Source of the DNA: an archaeon
Lineage (GTDB): Archaea > Altiarchaeota > Altiarchaeia > IMC4 > QMZM01
DNA length: 13,866 bases
Direction of reading: 5' to 3'
Assembly (NCBI GenBank): GCA_029933895.1
Contig: JAOZNG010000013.1
Coordinates: forward strand, 1,567 to 15,432
In this document: positions 1-6,333 of the stretch, piece after piece
Layout of the letters: the number at the start of each line of letters is the position of its first letter
Numbering within the stretch: position 1 is the stretch's first letter
The notes under the pieces: generated by a model
What the model saw: only the letters and a program-made list of their open reading frames with translations
Told to the model about the DNA's origin: nothing
The model's database searches: none
Position numbers and translations under genes: made by a program

Positions 1-18
1 AAAATTCTTTGGATTAAA

Positions 19-66
19 CCTTTCTTTACAAAGAAGGGGTTGAATCCCGACCTTCAGGTTTTTTTT
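19..66 (+). terminator. Hairpins followed by a T8 run (end of an upstream transcript)
   Basis: The T run at 59-66 is a typical archaeal termination signal. Two stems lie before it. The first pairs 19-26 with 31-38 around the loop TACA (8 pairs, one G-T). The second pairs GAAGG at 33-37 with CCTTC at 51-55, with an inner GG/CC and a small bulge. They share bases 33-38, so only one can form at a time. The upstream gene or RNA lies outside the window, so what is being terminated cannot be told. Confidence 0.4.
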
Positions 67-117
67 CCCCACTTGTCTTATTAGATTAGGAGGGTAAATT
101 CTTATTTACTACAGGAA

Positions 118-1080
118 ATGCTTTTATTATTTAGTTTATCAGGGGAACATCCCTGTCTGCCTGAGGCGGAGGTTAAGGCTGTTTTGGAGGGTGAATGTTT
201 AGAGTATAGTGTTTTCTTTAGGGATGAGAAGAAAAGGATTCTTGTCTTGGATGTTGAATCAGGACATCATGTTTTTGTCAACCGGCTGTCTTTAACTAGG
301 AAAGCAGGCCTGGTTGCTTCATTAAGCAGTGATCTGGAGCAGGCATCAGGTGAGGTATTTGATGTAATCAGGGATGCAGTCTCTTTCGCCGTGAGATGCA
401 GTGAAAAAGATATCAGGGTGGAGTTAGGTCAGTTGCTTGCCAGGAAGGGGCTTGTTGTTGACTTAAATAACCCTGATAAGGAGGTTTATTGTGTAAAAGC
501 AGGGAATAGATTGTTTTCCTGCATCAGGCTGGCACTTGACCGGGATTTCAGGAGCAGGGTTCCAAAAAAAAGACCCTTCTTCCATCCAACCACTCTCCAC
601 CCGAAGACAGCAAGGCTACTGGTGAATCTGGCGAGGGTTAAGGCAGGAGACATATTACTGGACCCCTTCTGTGGTACCGGTGGCATCCTCATAGAAGCGG
701 GTTTGATGGGTTTACAGGTCAGAGGATTTGATGTTGATGGCGGGATGGTTTCGGGTTGCGTGAGGAATTTCAGGTTCTATGGTCTTAAGGGAGAGATAGG
801 TGAGGGAAATGCTTTCGAGCTAGATGACATGGAGGTTGACGCTATAGTGTCTGATTTACCATATGGCCGCTCATCCTATATGACAGACAGAAACCTGGAT
901 TCATTCTACCGGAGATTCATGAATAAGGCCCCAGGATTTTTGAAGGATGGGGGATATATGGTCTGTGTTCTCCCCAGGGACTTTGATGTTGATGTGGAAG
1001 ACCTTGCGCTCCTGGACAGGTTCGAGATATACATCCACAAGAGTCTTACTAGGAGGGTTTACGTGTTCAGGAGGATATAG
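118..1080 (+). CDS. trmG10: tRNA (guanine10-N2)-methyltransferase, Trm-G10/Trm11 family
   Basis: Predicted SAM-dependent enzyme that methylates N2 of G10 in tRNA. The first half (about residues 1-150) fits the N-terminal and THUMP RNA-binding part. The second half is a Rossmann methyltransferase. Visible motifs are the SAM-binding loop DPFCGTGG at residues 182-189 and the catalytic motif SDLPYGRSS from residue 245, where family members usually have DPPYGRS. Here the first proline is leucine. The length of 320 is close to archaeal relatives. ATG 118 is the first possible start after an in-frame stop at 82-84. The AGGAGGG at 88-94 lies 23 bases upstream, too far for a normal ribosome site. The gene ends 46 bases before the acetolactate synthase start, with a T5 run just after the stop and a TATA box in the gap, so the two are probably separate transcripts. 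Family assignment is firm; exact target is inferred from the family. Confidence 0.88.
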   Translation: MLLLFSLSGEHPCLPEAEVKAVLEGECLEYSVFFRDEKKRILVLDVESGHHVFVNRLSLTRKAGLVASLSSDLEQASGEVFDVIRDAVSFAVRCSEKDIRVELGQLLARKGLVVDLNNPDKEVYCVKAGNRLFSCIRLALDRDFRSRVPKKRPFFHPTTLHPKTARLLVNLARVKAGDILLDPFCGTGGILIEAGLMGLQVRGFDVDGGMVSGCVRNFRFYGLKGEIGEGNAFELDDMEVDAIVSDLPYGRSSYMTDRNLDSFYRRFMNKAPGFLKDGGYMVCVLPRDFDVDVEDLALLDRFEIYIHKSLTRRVYVFRRI

Positions 1081-1096
1081 GGTTTTTAATCGCTTA

Positions 1097-1104
1097 TTTA
1101 TAAA
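1097..1104 (+). promoter_or_regulatory. TATA box for the acetolactate synthase gene
   Basis: TTTATAAA sits in an AT-rich gap between the tRNA methyltransferase stop and the synthase. Its centre is about 26 bases before the GTG at 1127, the spacing expected between an archaeal TATA box and a transcription start. This favours a leaderless mRNA beginning at 1127. Confidence 0.6.
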
Positions 1105-1126
1105 TAGATATAAGCAAGTGGTTGAA

Positions 1127-2806
1127 GTGAAAGGAGCTGAAGCTATCGTAAGGAGCCTGGAGGAGGAGGGAGTTGAACACATGTTCGGAATCCTTGGAGG
1201 GTCTATCATGGAGGTCTATGACGTTCTCTATGACAGGGGACCCAGACACATATTGATGAGGCATGAGCAGTGTGCTGCTCACGCAGCGGAGGCCTACGCC
1301 AGGGTTTCAGGCAGGGTTGGGGTGTGTATGGCAACATCCGGCCCGGGAGCAACTAACCTGGTGACTGGTATAGCAGACGCCCACCTTGACTCTGCGCCCA
1401 TTGTAGCTTTCACGGGCCAGGTCCCAAATCCCCTGATAGGAAACGACGCCTTCCAGGAGACTGACATTATCGGTATAACTATGCCCATAACCAAGCACAA
1501 TTTCCAGATAACAGACTCAGATGATATACCTGAGACAATAAAGGCCGCCTTCAAGATAGCAGGGACTAGGAGACCTGGACCTGTATTGGTTGATTTACCT
1601 AAGGATATACAGCAGAGCAGGCTTAAGAAGAAATTCAGATACCCCAGGGAGTTAAGGCTACCCGGTTATAGAGAAATGAAGGGTGGGGGACATGCTAGAC
1701 AGATTAAGCAGATATCCAAGGCATTGATAACCGCTGAGAGGCCTGTTATGTTGATTGGGGGGGGTGTTGCTATAGCAGGCGCCAGCCCCGAGGTCATGAA
1801 ATTAAGCGCATCCCTGAATATCCCAGTGGCATCTACCTTGATGAGTAAGGGGTGTTTCCCGGAAGACCACCCCCTGTCTCTGGGGATGACTGGCATGCAC
1901 GGGAGGAAAGCAGCTAATCTGGCTATCTCTGAATGCGATGTATTGCTTGGCGTAGGGTGCAGATTCAGTGACAGGATCACGGGGGGAATAGAATATTTCG
2001 CTCCAGAAGCCCTAGTAATCCATATAGACATCGACCCCTCGGAGATAGGGAAAAACATTGATGTCGACATCCCCCTTGTAGGGGACGCGAAGCTGGTTTT
2101 AAAGAACATAGTTGAGACAGTAGGTAAGTTGAAGACGAAAAAAAAGACTGAATGGGTGAGGAGGATAAGGGAATACAAGAGGGAGCATGCTCCAGTATAC
2201 GACTATGACAGCACGCCGATTAAACAACAGAGTGTCATGAAGGAAATCAACAGGTTGATTGATGACAGGACCATCATAACCACGGAGGTGGGGCAGTGCC
2301 AGATGTGGGCCGCCCACTACCTGAACATGAAGCATCCGAGGACTTTTATCTCTTCCGGGGGTTTGGGCACCATGGGCTCTGGATTCCCGTTTGCCATAGG
2401 CGCCAAGGTAGCTAAACCAGGCTACAGGGTTATTGACGTAGCCTCCGACGGCAGCTTCCTCATGACAGGGAATGACCTAGCAACCTGCGTGGAGGAGGAC
2501 ATACCTGTTATTGTGGCATTACTGAATAACAGGTATCTGGGGATGGTGAAACAATGGCAGGATTTGTTCTATGAGAAAAGAAGAAGCCATACCTCCCTGG
2601 GTGATGTTCCAGACTTCGTGAAATACGCGGAATCCTTTAACGCAGGAGGTATCAGGATAGAGAAACCCTCCGAGATAGGTGACGCATTCAGGGAAGCGCT
2701 GAAAGCTGACATCCCATATGTACTGGACTTCCAAATAGACCCCGACGAGCACGTGCTCCCCATGATGATCCCTGGAGGGAAACCACACGAGATGATAGAG
2801 AGGTAG
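1127..2806 (+). CDS. ilvB: Acetolactate synthase, catalytic (large) subunit
   Basis: Thiamine diphosphate enzyme that condenses pyruvate with pyruvate or 2-oxobutyrate in the first common step of valine, leucine and isoleucine synthesis. Counting from GTG 1127 (559 residues), the catalytic glutamate is E47 in MRHEQCAAHAAE, the same number as in the E. coli enzyme. The region GPGATN follows. The diphosphate site has SDGS at 440-443 and an asparagine near 468. GMVKQWQ at 472-478 is the AHAS-specific segment that includes the tryptophan shaping 2-oxobutyrate preference. The usual GDG is SDG here, and RFDDR is RFSDR. The open frame continues upstream to 947 but that part overlaps the methyltransferase and is not family-like. 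GTG 1118 is the other possible start. No small ACT subunit (ilvN), ilvC or ilvD is nearby. The phosphate permease follows after 8 bases. Confidence 0.93.
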   Translation: MKGAEAIVRSLEEEGVEHMFGILGGSIMEVYDVLYDRGPRHILMRHEQCAAHAAEAYARVSGRVGVCMATSGPGATNLVTGIADAHLDSAPIVAFTGQVPNPLIGNDAFQETDIIGITMPITKHNFQITDSDDIPETIKAAFKIAGTRRPGPVLVDLPKDIQQSRLKKKFRYPRELRLPGYREMKGGGHARQIKQISKALITAERPVMLIGGGVAIAGASPEVMKLSASLNIPVASTLMSKGCFPEDHPLSLGMTGMHGRKAANLAISECDVLLGVGCRFSDRITGGIEYFAPEALVIHIDIDPSEIGKNIDVDIPLVGDAKLVLKNIVETVGKLKTKKKTEWVRRIREYKREHAPVYDYDSTPIKQQSVMKEINRLIDDRTIITTEVGQCQMWAAHYLNMKHPRTFISSGGLGTMGSGFPFAIGAKVAKPGYRVIDVASDGSFLMTGNDLATCVEEDIPVIVALLNNRYLGMVKQWQDLFYEKRRSHTSLGDVPDFVKYAESFNAGGIRIEKPSEIGDAFREALKADIPYVLDFQIDPDEHVLPMMIPGGKPHEMIER

Positions 2807-2814
2807 GTGATATA

Positions 2815-4059
2815 GTGGATACAGCAATACTTCTCCTGTTGACGAGTATTGCCGGTTTCTATATGGCATGGAATATTGGCGCAAACGATGTCGCTAATTC
2901 CATGGGCACCTCCATAGGCAGCAGGGTGTTAACAGTCAAACAGGCTGTTTTTTTCGCGTCTATACTGAATATTATAGGGGCTATCCTGGTTGGAAACCAT
3001 GTAACTGAAACCATAAGGAAGGGTATTATAAACCCTACTGCTTTCACTGGAAACCCGGAGGTTTTCGTTTACGGCATGTTTTCTGTTATAATCTCCGCAG
3101 GAGTCTGGGTTACTATAGCAACCAAAATGAGGCTTCCCATCTCCACAACACACTCTATTGTAGGCGCCGTAATAGGCTTCGGGTTGATTTCTTCAGGGCT
3201 GTCAGTGGTTAACTACTCCAGGTTGTTGAGCATAACCCTGAGCTGGGTGGTTTCGCCGATAACAGGGGGTCTGATTGCTTTCATCCTTTTTAATCTGATA
3301 AAGAACTCTGTTCTTGACTCAAAGCACCCCTTTGATTCAGCGAAGAAGGTTTTCCCTTTCATGGTCTCGATGGTGTTTATGGTGCTTTCTTTTGCGATAC
3401 TATATAATGGAGTTCACATGAGCCTTGGTGGGATGGAGATGCTGGCTATTGTCGTGTTGGTGAGTTTGTTTGCAGGTTTAGCTAGCAGGGTTTTGTTGGG
3501 GTACTATCATAGAGTTGGGAGAGACCCTTATTACGCAGCAGAGAATTTATTCGGTTACCTCCAGGTTTTATCTGCCTGCTGTGTAGCCTTCGCCCACGGC
3601 TCCAATGACGTCGCTAACGCCATAGGACCTGTCGCAGCCGTATACCACGTGACAGAAGGCATTGCTAACGGCTTGACTTCAGGTATTCTGCAGCACTCTG
3701 TTTCAGTTCCCCTCTGGATGCTTGCCTTTGGAGGAATGGGTATTGCCGTGGGTATCACCACATGGGGCCACAGGGTTATGGAGACTATCGGGGAGAGGAT
3801 TACAGAGATAACACCAACGAGGGGGTTCGCTGCAGAATTCAGCACAGCAACCACCGTGTTAGGTTGCTCTCTACTGGGACTGCCTATTTCAACATCACAC
3901 GTGGTGGTTGGATCGGTTATAGGGGTAGGTTTCGCTAGAGGGATAAATGCCTTAAACCTTAACGTGGTGAGAAACATTATAATTTCATGGATTGCTACCA
4001 TACCATCAGCTGCATTGTTCACGATGGTGATATACGAGGTCTTAATCCATATTTTATAA
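2815..4059 (+). CDS. pit: Inorganic phosphate transporter, PiT family
   Basis: Integral membrane permease (414 residues) for phosphate driven by H+ or Na+. It has the two inverted-repeat PiT signatures: NIGANDVANSMGT at residues 20-32 and AHGSNDVANAIGP at 260-272. Each is followed later by a matching helix motif, LPISTTHSIVGAVIG at 107-121 and LPISTSHVVVGSVIG at 356-370. About ten hydrophobic segments are visible, with a polar stretch around 164-180 and a charged loop near 230-245. The GTG start at 2815 is preceded by AGGTGAT at 2805-2811, a good match to the archaeal anti-Shine-Dalgarno, overlapping the stop codon of acetolactate synthase. The two are therefore probably translated from one mRNA. 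The downstream DUF47 gene is its usual partner. Ion coupling cannot be decided from sequence. Confidence 0.95.
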   Translation: MDTAILLLLTSIAGFYMAWNIGANDVANSMGTSIGSRVLTVKQAVFFASILNIIGAILVGNHVTETIRKGIINPTAFTGNPEVFVYGMFSVIISAGVWVTIATKMRLPISTTHSIVGAVIGFGLISSGLSVVNYSRLLSITLSWVVSPITGGLIAFILFNLIKNSVLDSKHPFDSAKKVFPFMVSMVFMVLSFAILYNGVHMSLGGMEMLAIVVLVSLFAGLASRVLLGYYHRVGRDPYYAAENLFGYLQVLSACCVAFAHGSNDVANAIGPVAAVYHVTEGIANGLTSGILQHSVSVPLWMLAFGGMGIAVGITTWGHRVMETIGERITEITPTRGFAAEFSTATTVLGCSLLGLPISTSHVVVGSVIGVGFARGINALNLNVVRNIIISWIATIPSAALFTMVIYEVLIHIL

Positions 4060-4070
4060 CACAATAACGA

Positions 4071-4077
4071 TATATAA
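4071..4077 (+). promoter_or_regulatory. TATA-like box before the DUF47 gene
   Basis: TATATAA in the 33-base gap after the permease. The centre is about 25 bases before the second in-frame ATG at 4099 and 19 before ATG 4093. It could give a leaderless transcript for the DUF47 gene separate from the permease mRNA. A second AT box, TTTATATA at 4084-4090, is too close to either start to be used in this way. Confidence 0.4.
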
Positions 4078-4092
4078 TTGTAATTTATATAG

Positions 4093-4779
4093 ATGAAAAT
4101 GCCATACATACCACCAATACTGAAGGTTTTCGGTAGATCACCCTTTAAGCCGTTGCACATGCACATAAAGAAGGTGAAGGAAACCGTGGACCTGTTAACG
4201 CCTGCTGTGGAAGCCTTCTGCAATGAAGACTTTGAGAGAGTGGAGGAGCTCGCCAGGGACATATCAAATCTGGAGCATGAATGCGACATAATAAAAAATG
4301 ATATACGCGAGCACATGCCTAGGGGTATATTGATGCCTCTGGACAGGGGAGACCTCCTCCGTTTCCTCAAGGAACAGGATGCTATGGCCGACGCAGCAGA
4401 GGATGTTGGCGTGATAATGACCTTCCGGAGAGTGAGGGGTATGCCCCAGGAAATCAAGGAAAACTTTATTAAATTAACAGAGAAGGTTGTTGAATCCGTT
4501 GATGCATTGGAGATAGCTGCATTAGAGATTGATGAGCTGCTGGAGTCATCGTTCAGCAGGGTGAAGACGGAGGAGATACTGAAGATTGTGCACAAGGTTG
4601 ATGAAAAAGAATGGGAGGCCGACAGAATAGGCATTAATCTGGTGAAGAGCATATATGCAAACGAGGAAACACTCCAGTTTAAGGCATGCTACCTGAAGGA
4701 TCTTGCTGGTAAACTGGGCAGAATAGCAGACCACGCGGAGAACGCCGGCGACCGCCTGAGGGTTATGATGGCTAAATAA
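4093..4779 (+). CDS. DUF47 / PhoU-like phosphate transport accessory protein
   Basis: All-helical soluble protein of 228 residues in the TIGR00153/DUF47 family, distant relatives of PhoU that usually sit beside PiT permeases and are thought to regulate them. Characteristic elements are the early helix with KVKETVDLL, a segment with many acidic residues (FERVEELARDISNLEHECD), the central conserved stretch IREHMPRGILMPLDRGDLL, QDAMADAAEDVGV, and the C-terminal KLGRIADHAENAGDRLR. The acidic residues on these helices bind metal clusters in PhoU relatives. There are two closely placed starts, ATG 4093 and ATG 4099. The TATA spacing slightly favours 4099, the frame does not decide. The stop codon is only 6 bases from the stop of the opposing pilin-like gene. 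Function as a transporter partner is inferred from family and position. Confidence 0.9.
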   Translation: MKMPYIPPILKVFGRSPFKPLHMHIKKVKETVDLLTPAVEAFCNEDFERVEELARDISNLEHECDIIKNDIREHMPRGILMPLDRGDLLRFLKEQDAMADAAEDVGVIMTFRRVRGMPQEIKENFIKLTEKVVESVDALEIAALEIDELLESSFSRVKTEEILKIVHKVDEKEWEADRIGINLVKSIYANEETLQFKACYLKDLAGKLGRIADHAENAGDRLRVMMAK

Positions 4780-4785
4780 ATCCCT

Positions 4786-5247
4786 CTAAGAAGCTCTTGT
4801 TATGTTCACGTCCTCTAAACCCAGGTGGGGGTCTATGGACTCGAACACCAGTCTGTAGTTTCCCTCATGACAGGGTCGGGAGCAGATTCTACCTCTCATG
4901 GTGCCTTTGGTTACGGCATAGACGTCTGTGTAGGAGCTTCCAATGTTGGACGCTAGCTCAACCCTGAACCTGACCAGCCGCCCTGAGATATTAACTTCCA
5001 CAACACTCTTGGGGATGAATACAGTCTTCTGTATCTTGGAGGGATGACCGGTCACGTAGATGAAGTCAGATGCCTCCCTCACACCCTCCATTGCAGTATA
5101 TGCAGAGCTTATGCTGATCTTGGTGCTGGATGCATTAATCATGTTGTTCACAACCAGCAACATGGATACAACAATAGCCAGGGATATCCCCAATACCACC
5201 ATATATTCCAGTGAAACCTGTGCTTTCCTTTTCAACCTGACTCTCAT
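4786..5247 (-). CDS. Class III signal peptide (type IV pilin-like) protein
   Basis: Small secreted or pilus-forming protein of 153 residues. The N terminus is basic (MRVRLKRKA), followed by QVSLEY at residues 10-15, the QxSxEY class III signal, then a hydrophobic helix at about 16-34. In this family an EppA-type prepilin peptidase cuts before the glutamine, here between A9 and Q10, and the helix packs into a pilus core. The remainder is beta-rich, with DFIYVTGHPSK at 62-72 and a CSRPC motif at 123-127 that could form a disulfide. A TATA box on this strand (5268-5276) has its centre about 25 bases before the ATG, so the mRNA is probably leaderless. No pilus ATPase, platform protein or peptidase is in the window, so this is an orphan pilin-like gene. 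Whether it forms a filament is unknown. Confidence 0.85.
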   Translation of the reverse strand: MRVRLKRKAQVSLEYMVVLGISLAIVVSMLLVVNNMINASSTKISISSAYTAMEGVREASDFIYVTGHPSKIQKTVFIPKSVVEVNISGRLVRFRVELASNIGSSYTDVYAVTKGTMRGRICSRPCHEGNYRLVFESIDPHLGLEDVNITRAS

Positions 5248-5265
5248 GCAATATCCAACCCTTTT

Positions 5266-5301
5266 TATTTATATATTATACTACCACATATTTATTTATA
5301 T
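5266..5301. promoter_or_regulatory. Divergent promoter region
   Basis: This AT-rich stretch lies between the minus-strand pilin-like gene and the plus-strand small gene. TTTATATAT at 5268-5276, read on the minus strand, is centred about 25 bases before the pilin-like ATG at 5247. TTTATTTATAT at 5291-5301 lies about 26 bases before the ATG at 5323 on the plus strand. Both spacings fit archaeal core promoters. Confidence 0.55.
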
Positions 5302-5322
5302 CCAATTACAGGAGTGAGAAAG

Positions 5323-5550
5323 ATGGAATATGAGACAATAAAAAGCGAGAACATTGAGTACAGGAGAAACAAGTTTCTTGAGGTCTCCAGAAAGAAGGCT
5401 CTTCCAGACGAGAATGTATTCATGAACATATCCAAGGGGTACTATACCCCAGAGGGTGAGAAAAGGTATCAGAAGGGTGTCGGCTTCCCAGCTGACAAGG
5501 AGTTTGTGCAGGACCTGATCAGGGTAATTGAGGCCGTGGCCGAGGATTGA
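5323..5550 (+). CDS. Small conserved-looking protein, possible PC4-like fold
   Basis: A 75-residue charged protein with no membrane segment or signal peptide. I do not recognise it by name. The order is a short N-terminal part, then KFLEVSRKKA (17-26), FMNISKGYYTPEGEKRYQKGV (33-53) and a C-terminal helix (about 58-73). This strand-strand-helix order, with an aromatic pair before a GE-containing turn and a basic strand, resembles PC4/Sub1-type single-stranded DNA-binding proteins (IREYY..GE..P.KKGI). That is inference from pattern only. The start is ATG 5323: GGAGTGA at 5311-5317 is a good ribosome site with 5 bases spacing. An upstream in-frame GTG at 5314 lies inside that site, so the longer 78-residue reading is unlikely. 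It converges with the CBS-domain gene, 21 bases between stops. Confidence 0.75.
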   Translation: MEYETIKSENIEYRRNKFLEVSRKKALPDENVFMNISKGYYTPEGEKRYQKGVGFPADKEFVQDLIRVIEAVAED

Positions 5551-5571
5551 ATCTTTTCATGATATGGAGGG

Positions 5572-5961
5572 CTATTCCATGTATTCTATGGTTACAGCCC
5601 GTATTATATCGCTGTTGGACACCAAACCCACTATCTTATCATCCTCCACCACAGGAAACCTTCTCAGGTTGGTTTTGGCCATCAACCTGGACAGGTTTTC
5701 TATTGAGAAATCAGGTGAAACAGAAAGCAGTGGCTCAGACATTATGTCCTCGACCTTTATCCTCTCTGGGTCCCTGTTTTCCGCTATCACCGCGTTTATT
5801 ATATCCTTCCTTGTTACGATGCCAACATTGTCTCCCTTTCTCTTTTTTTCCACGATAAGGGATGTAACTCTTCTCTCAAACATTTTTTTCATAGCATTCT
5901 CTACGCTGGCGTCTCTATTTATCGATATAACTCCTGTTGTCATAATATCCCTTGCCTTCAT
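5572..5961 (-). CDS. CBS domain-pair protein
   Basis: A 129-residue protein made only of two CBS domains (about 1-56 and 69-127) that should fold as one Bateman module. Typical elements are MKARDIMTTGVISINRDAS opening the first, IVTRKDII closing it, VEDIMSEPLLSVSPD opening the second, and LRRFPVVEDDKIVGLVSNSDI at its end. Such modules bind adenine nucleotides or SAM and regulate partner proteins. No partner domain is fused, so the regulated target is unknown. A TATA-like sequence (TTTAATATATAA on this strand, about 5980-5991) lies roughly 23-25 bases before the ATG and suggests a leaderless mRNA. It overlaps the 3' end of the 107-residue gene upstream, so that gene's end doubles as a promoter. 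Confidence 0.92.
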   Translation of the reverse strand: MKARDIMTTGVISINRDASVENAMKKMFERRVTSLIVEKKRKGDNVGIVTRKDIINAVIAENRDPERIKVEDIMSEPLLSVSPDFSIENLSRLMAKTNLRRFPVVEDDKIVGLVSNSDIIRAVTIEYME

Positions 5962-5979
5962 TTTTACACACCATAGGAT

Positions 5980-5991
5980 TATATATTAAAT
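5980..5991 (-). promoter_or_regulatory. TATA box for the CBS-domain gene
   Basis: TTTAATATATAA on the minus strand, centred about 24 bases before the ATG at 5961. It covers the stop codon of the upstream 107-residue gene. Confidence 0.5.
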
Positions 5992-6309
5992 TAGTTTGAT
6001 CCAGGAGTCTATTCCCGGTCTCCTGCTCTTCATCCCGGATGTTGGTGAAACACCGCCCGATGTCTCCTTGAATTTCCTGCTGTTTAGCAGGGTCTTGAGG
6101 TCTTTTTTCACCTCAGATAATTCTTCCTTGTTTTTTTCCCTGCTTGCCTTTATAAATCTCTCATATAGGGCGGCTAGTTCATTGTCTCCTGAGTATCTGT
6201 GGGTGAATTTTTCAAAAAGCTCTTTTGTACCCTCCAGATCACCCTTCCTGAAGATGATATATATGTGATTTATCACATAGTGACTTGCAAACATTCTATC
6301 CTCAATCAT
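5986..6309 (-). CDS. Hypothetical helical protein, 107 residues
   Basis: I do not recognise this gene. Residues 1-75 look mostly helical and charged (GDLEGTKELFEKFTHRY, NELAALYERFIKASREK, EELSEVKKDLKTLLNSRKF), somewhat like a pair of TPR-type helical hairpins. A flexible Gly/Ser/Thr/Pro stretch (82-93) then leads to a short basic-aromatic tail, KSRRPGIDSWIKLI, that could be a binding peptide. There is no signal peptide or membrane segment. The start is ATG 6309; ATG 6294 is a possible alternative. It is flanked on the same strand by ilvE upstream (24-base gap) and the CBS gene downstream (24-base gap). A T6 run right after ilvE and an AT-rich box (6322-6332) suggest it has its own promoter. 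Codon use looks like that of the neighbours, so it is likely real. Confidence 0.7.
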   Translation of the reverse strand: MIEDRMFASHYVINHIYIIFRKGDLEGTKELFEKFTHRYSGDNELAALYERFIKASREKNKEELSEVKKDLKTLLNSRKFKETSGGVSPTSGMKSRRPGIDSWIKLI

Positions 6310-6321
6310 AAATTTGGAGTG

Positions 6322-6333
6322 TTTATTAAAAAA
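6322..6333 (-). terminator. T-run after ilvE, overlapping a TATA-like box
   Basis: On the minus strand the ilvE stop codon (6334-6336) is followed directly by six Ts (6328-6333) and then AATAAA. The T run could end the ilvE transcript. The same AT-rich block is about 18-20 bases before the ATG of the 107-residue gene and may serve as its TATA region. Confidence 0.35.

Noticed and set aside
33..55. T-arm-like GGGTTGAATCCC, a possible tRNA 3' end
   Set aside because: The conserved TTC is TTG, the stem has only three good pairs, and no acceptor or anticodon arm fits. It is better read as a terminator hairpin.
947..1126. N-terminal extension of acetolactate synthase
   Set aside because: The extra 60 residues overlap the tRNA methyltransferase in another frame and cross the TATA box. 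The family start pattern KGAEAIV begins at 1127.
3555..4652. A 365-residue open frame on the minus strand across the permease and DUF47 genes
   Set aside because: It lies antisense to two clear family members, crosses their gap, is rich in serine and threonine as expected of a mirror frame, and shows no domain.
5528..5989. A 153-residue plus-strand frame over the CBS-domain gene
   Set aside because: Antisense to a clear two-domain CBS protein and made of hydrophobic and serine runs typical of a shadow frame.
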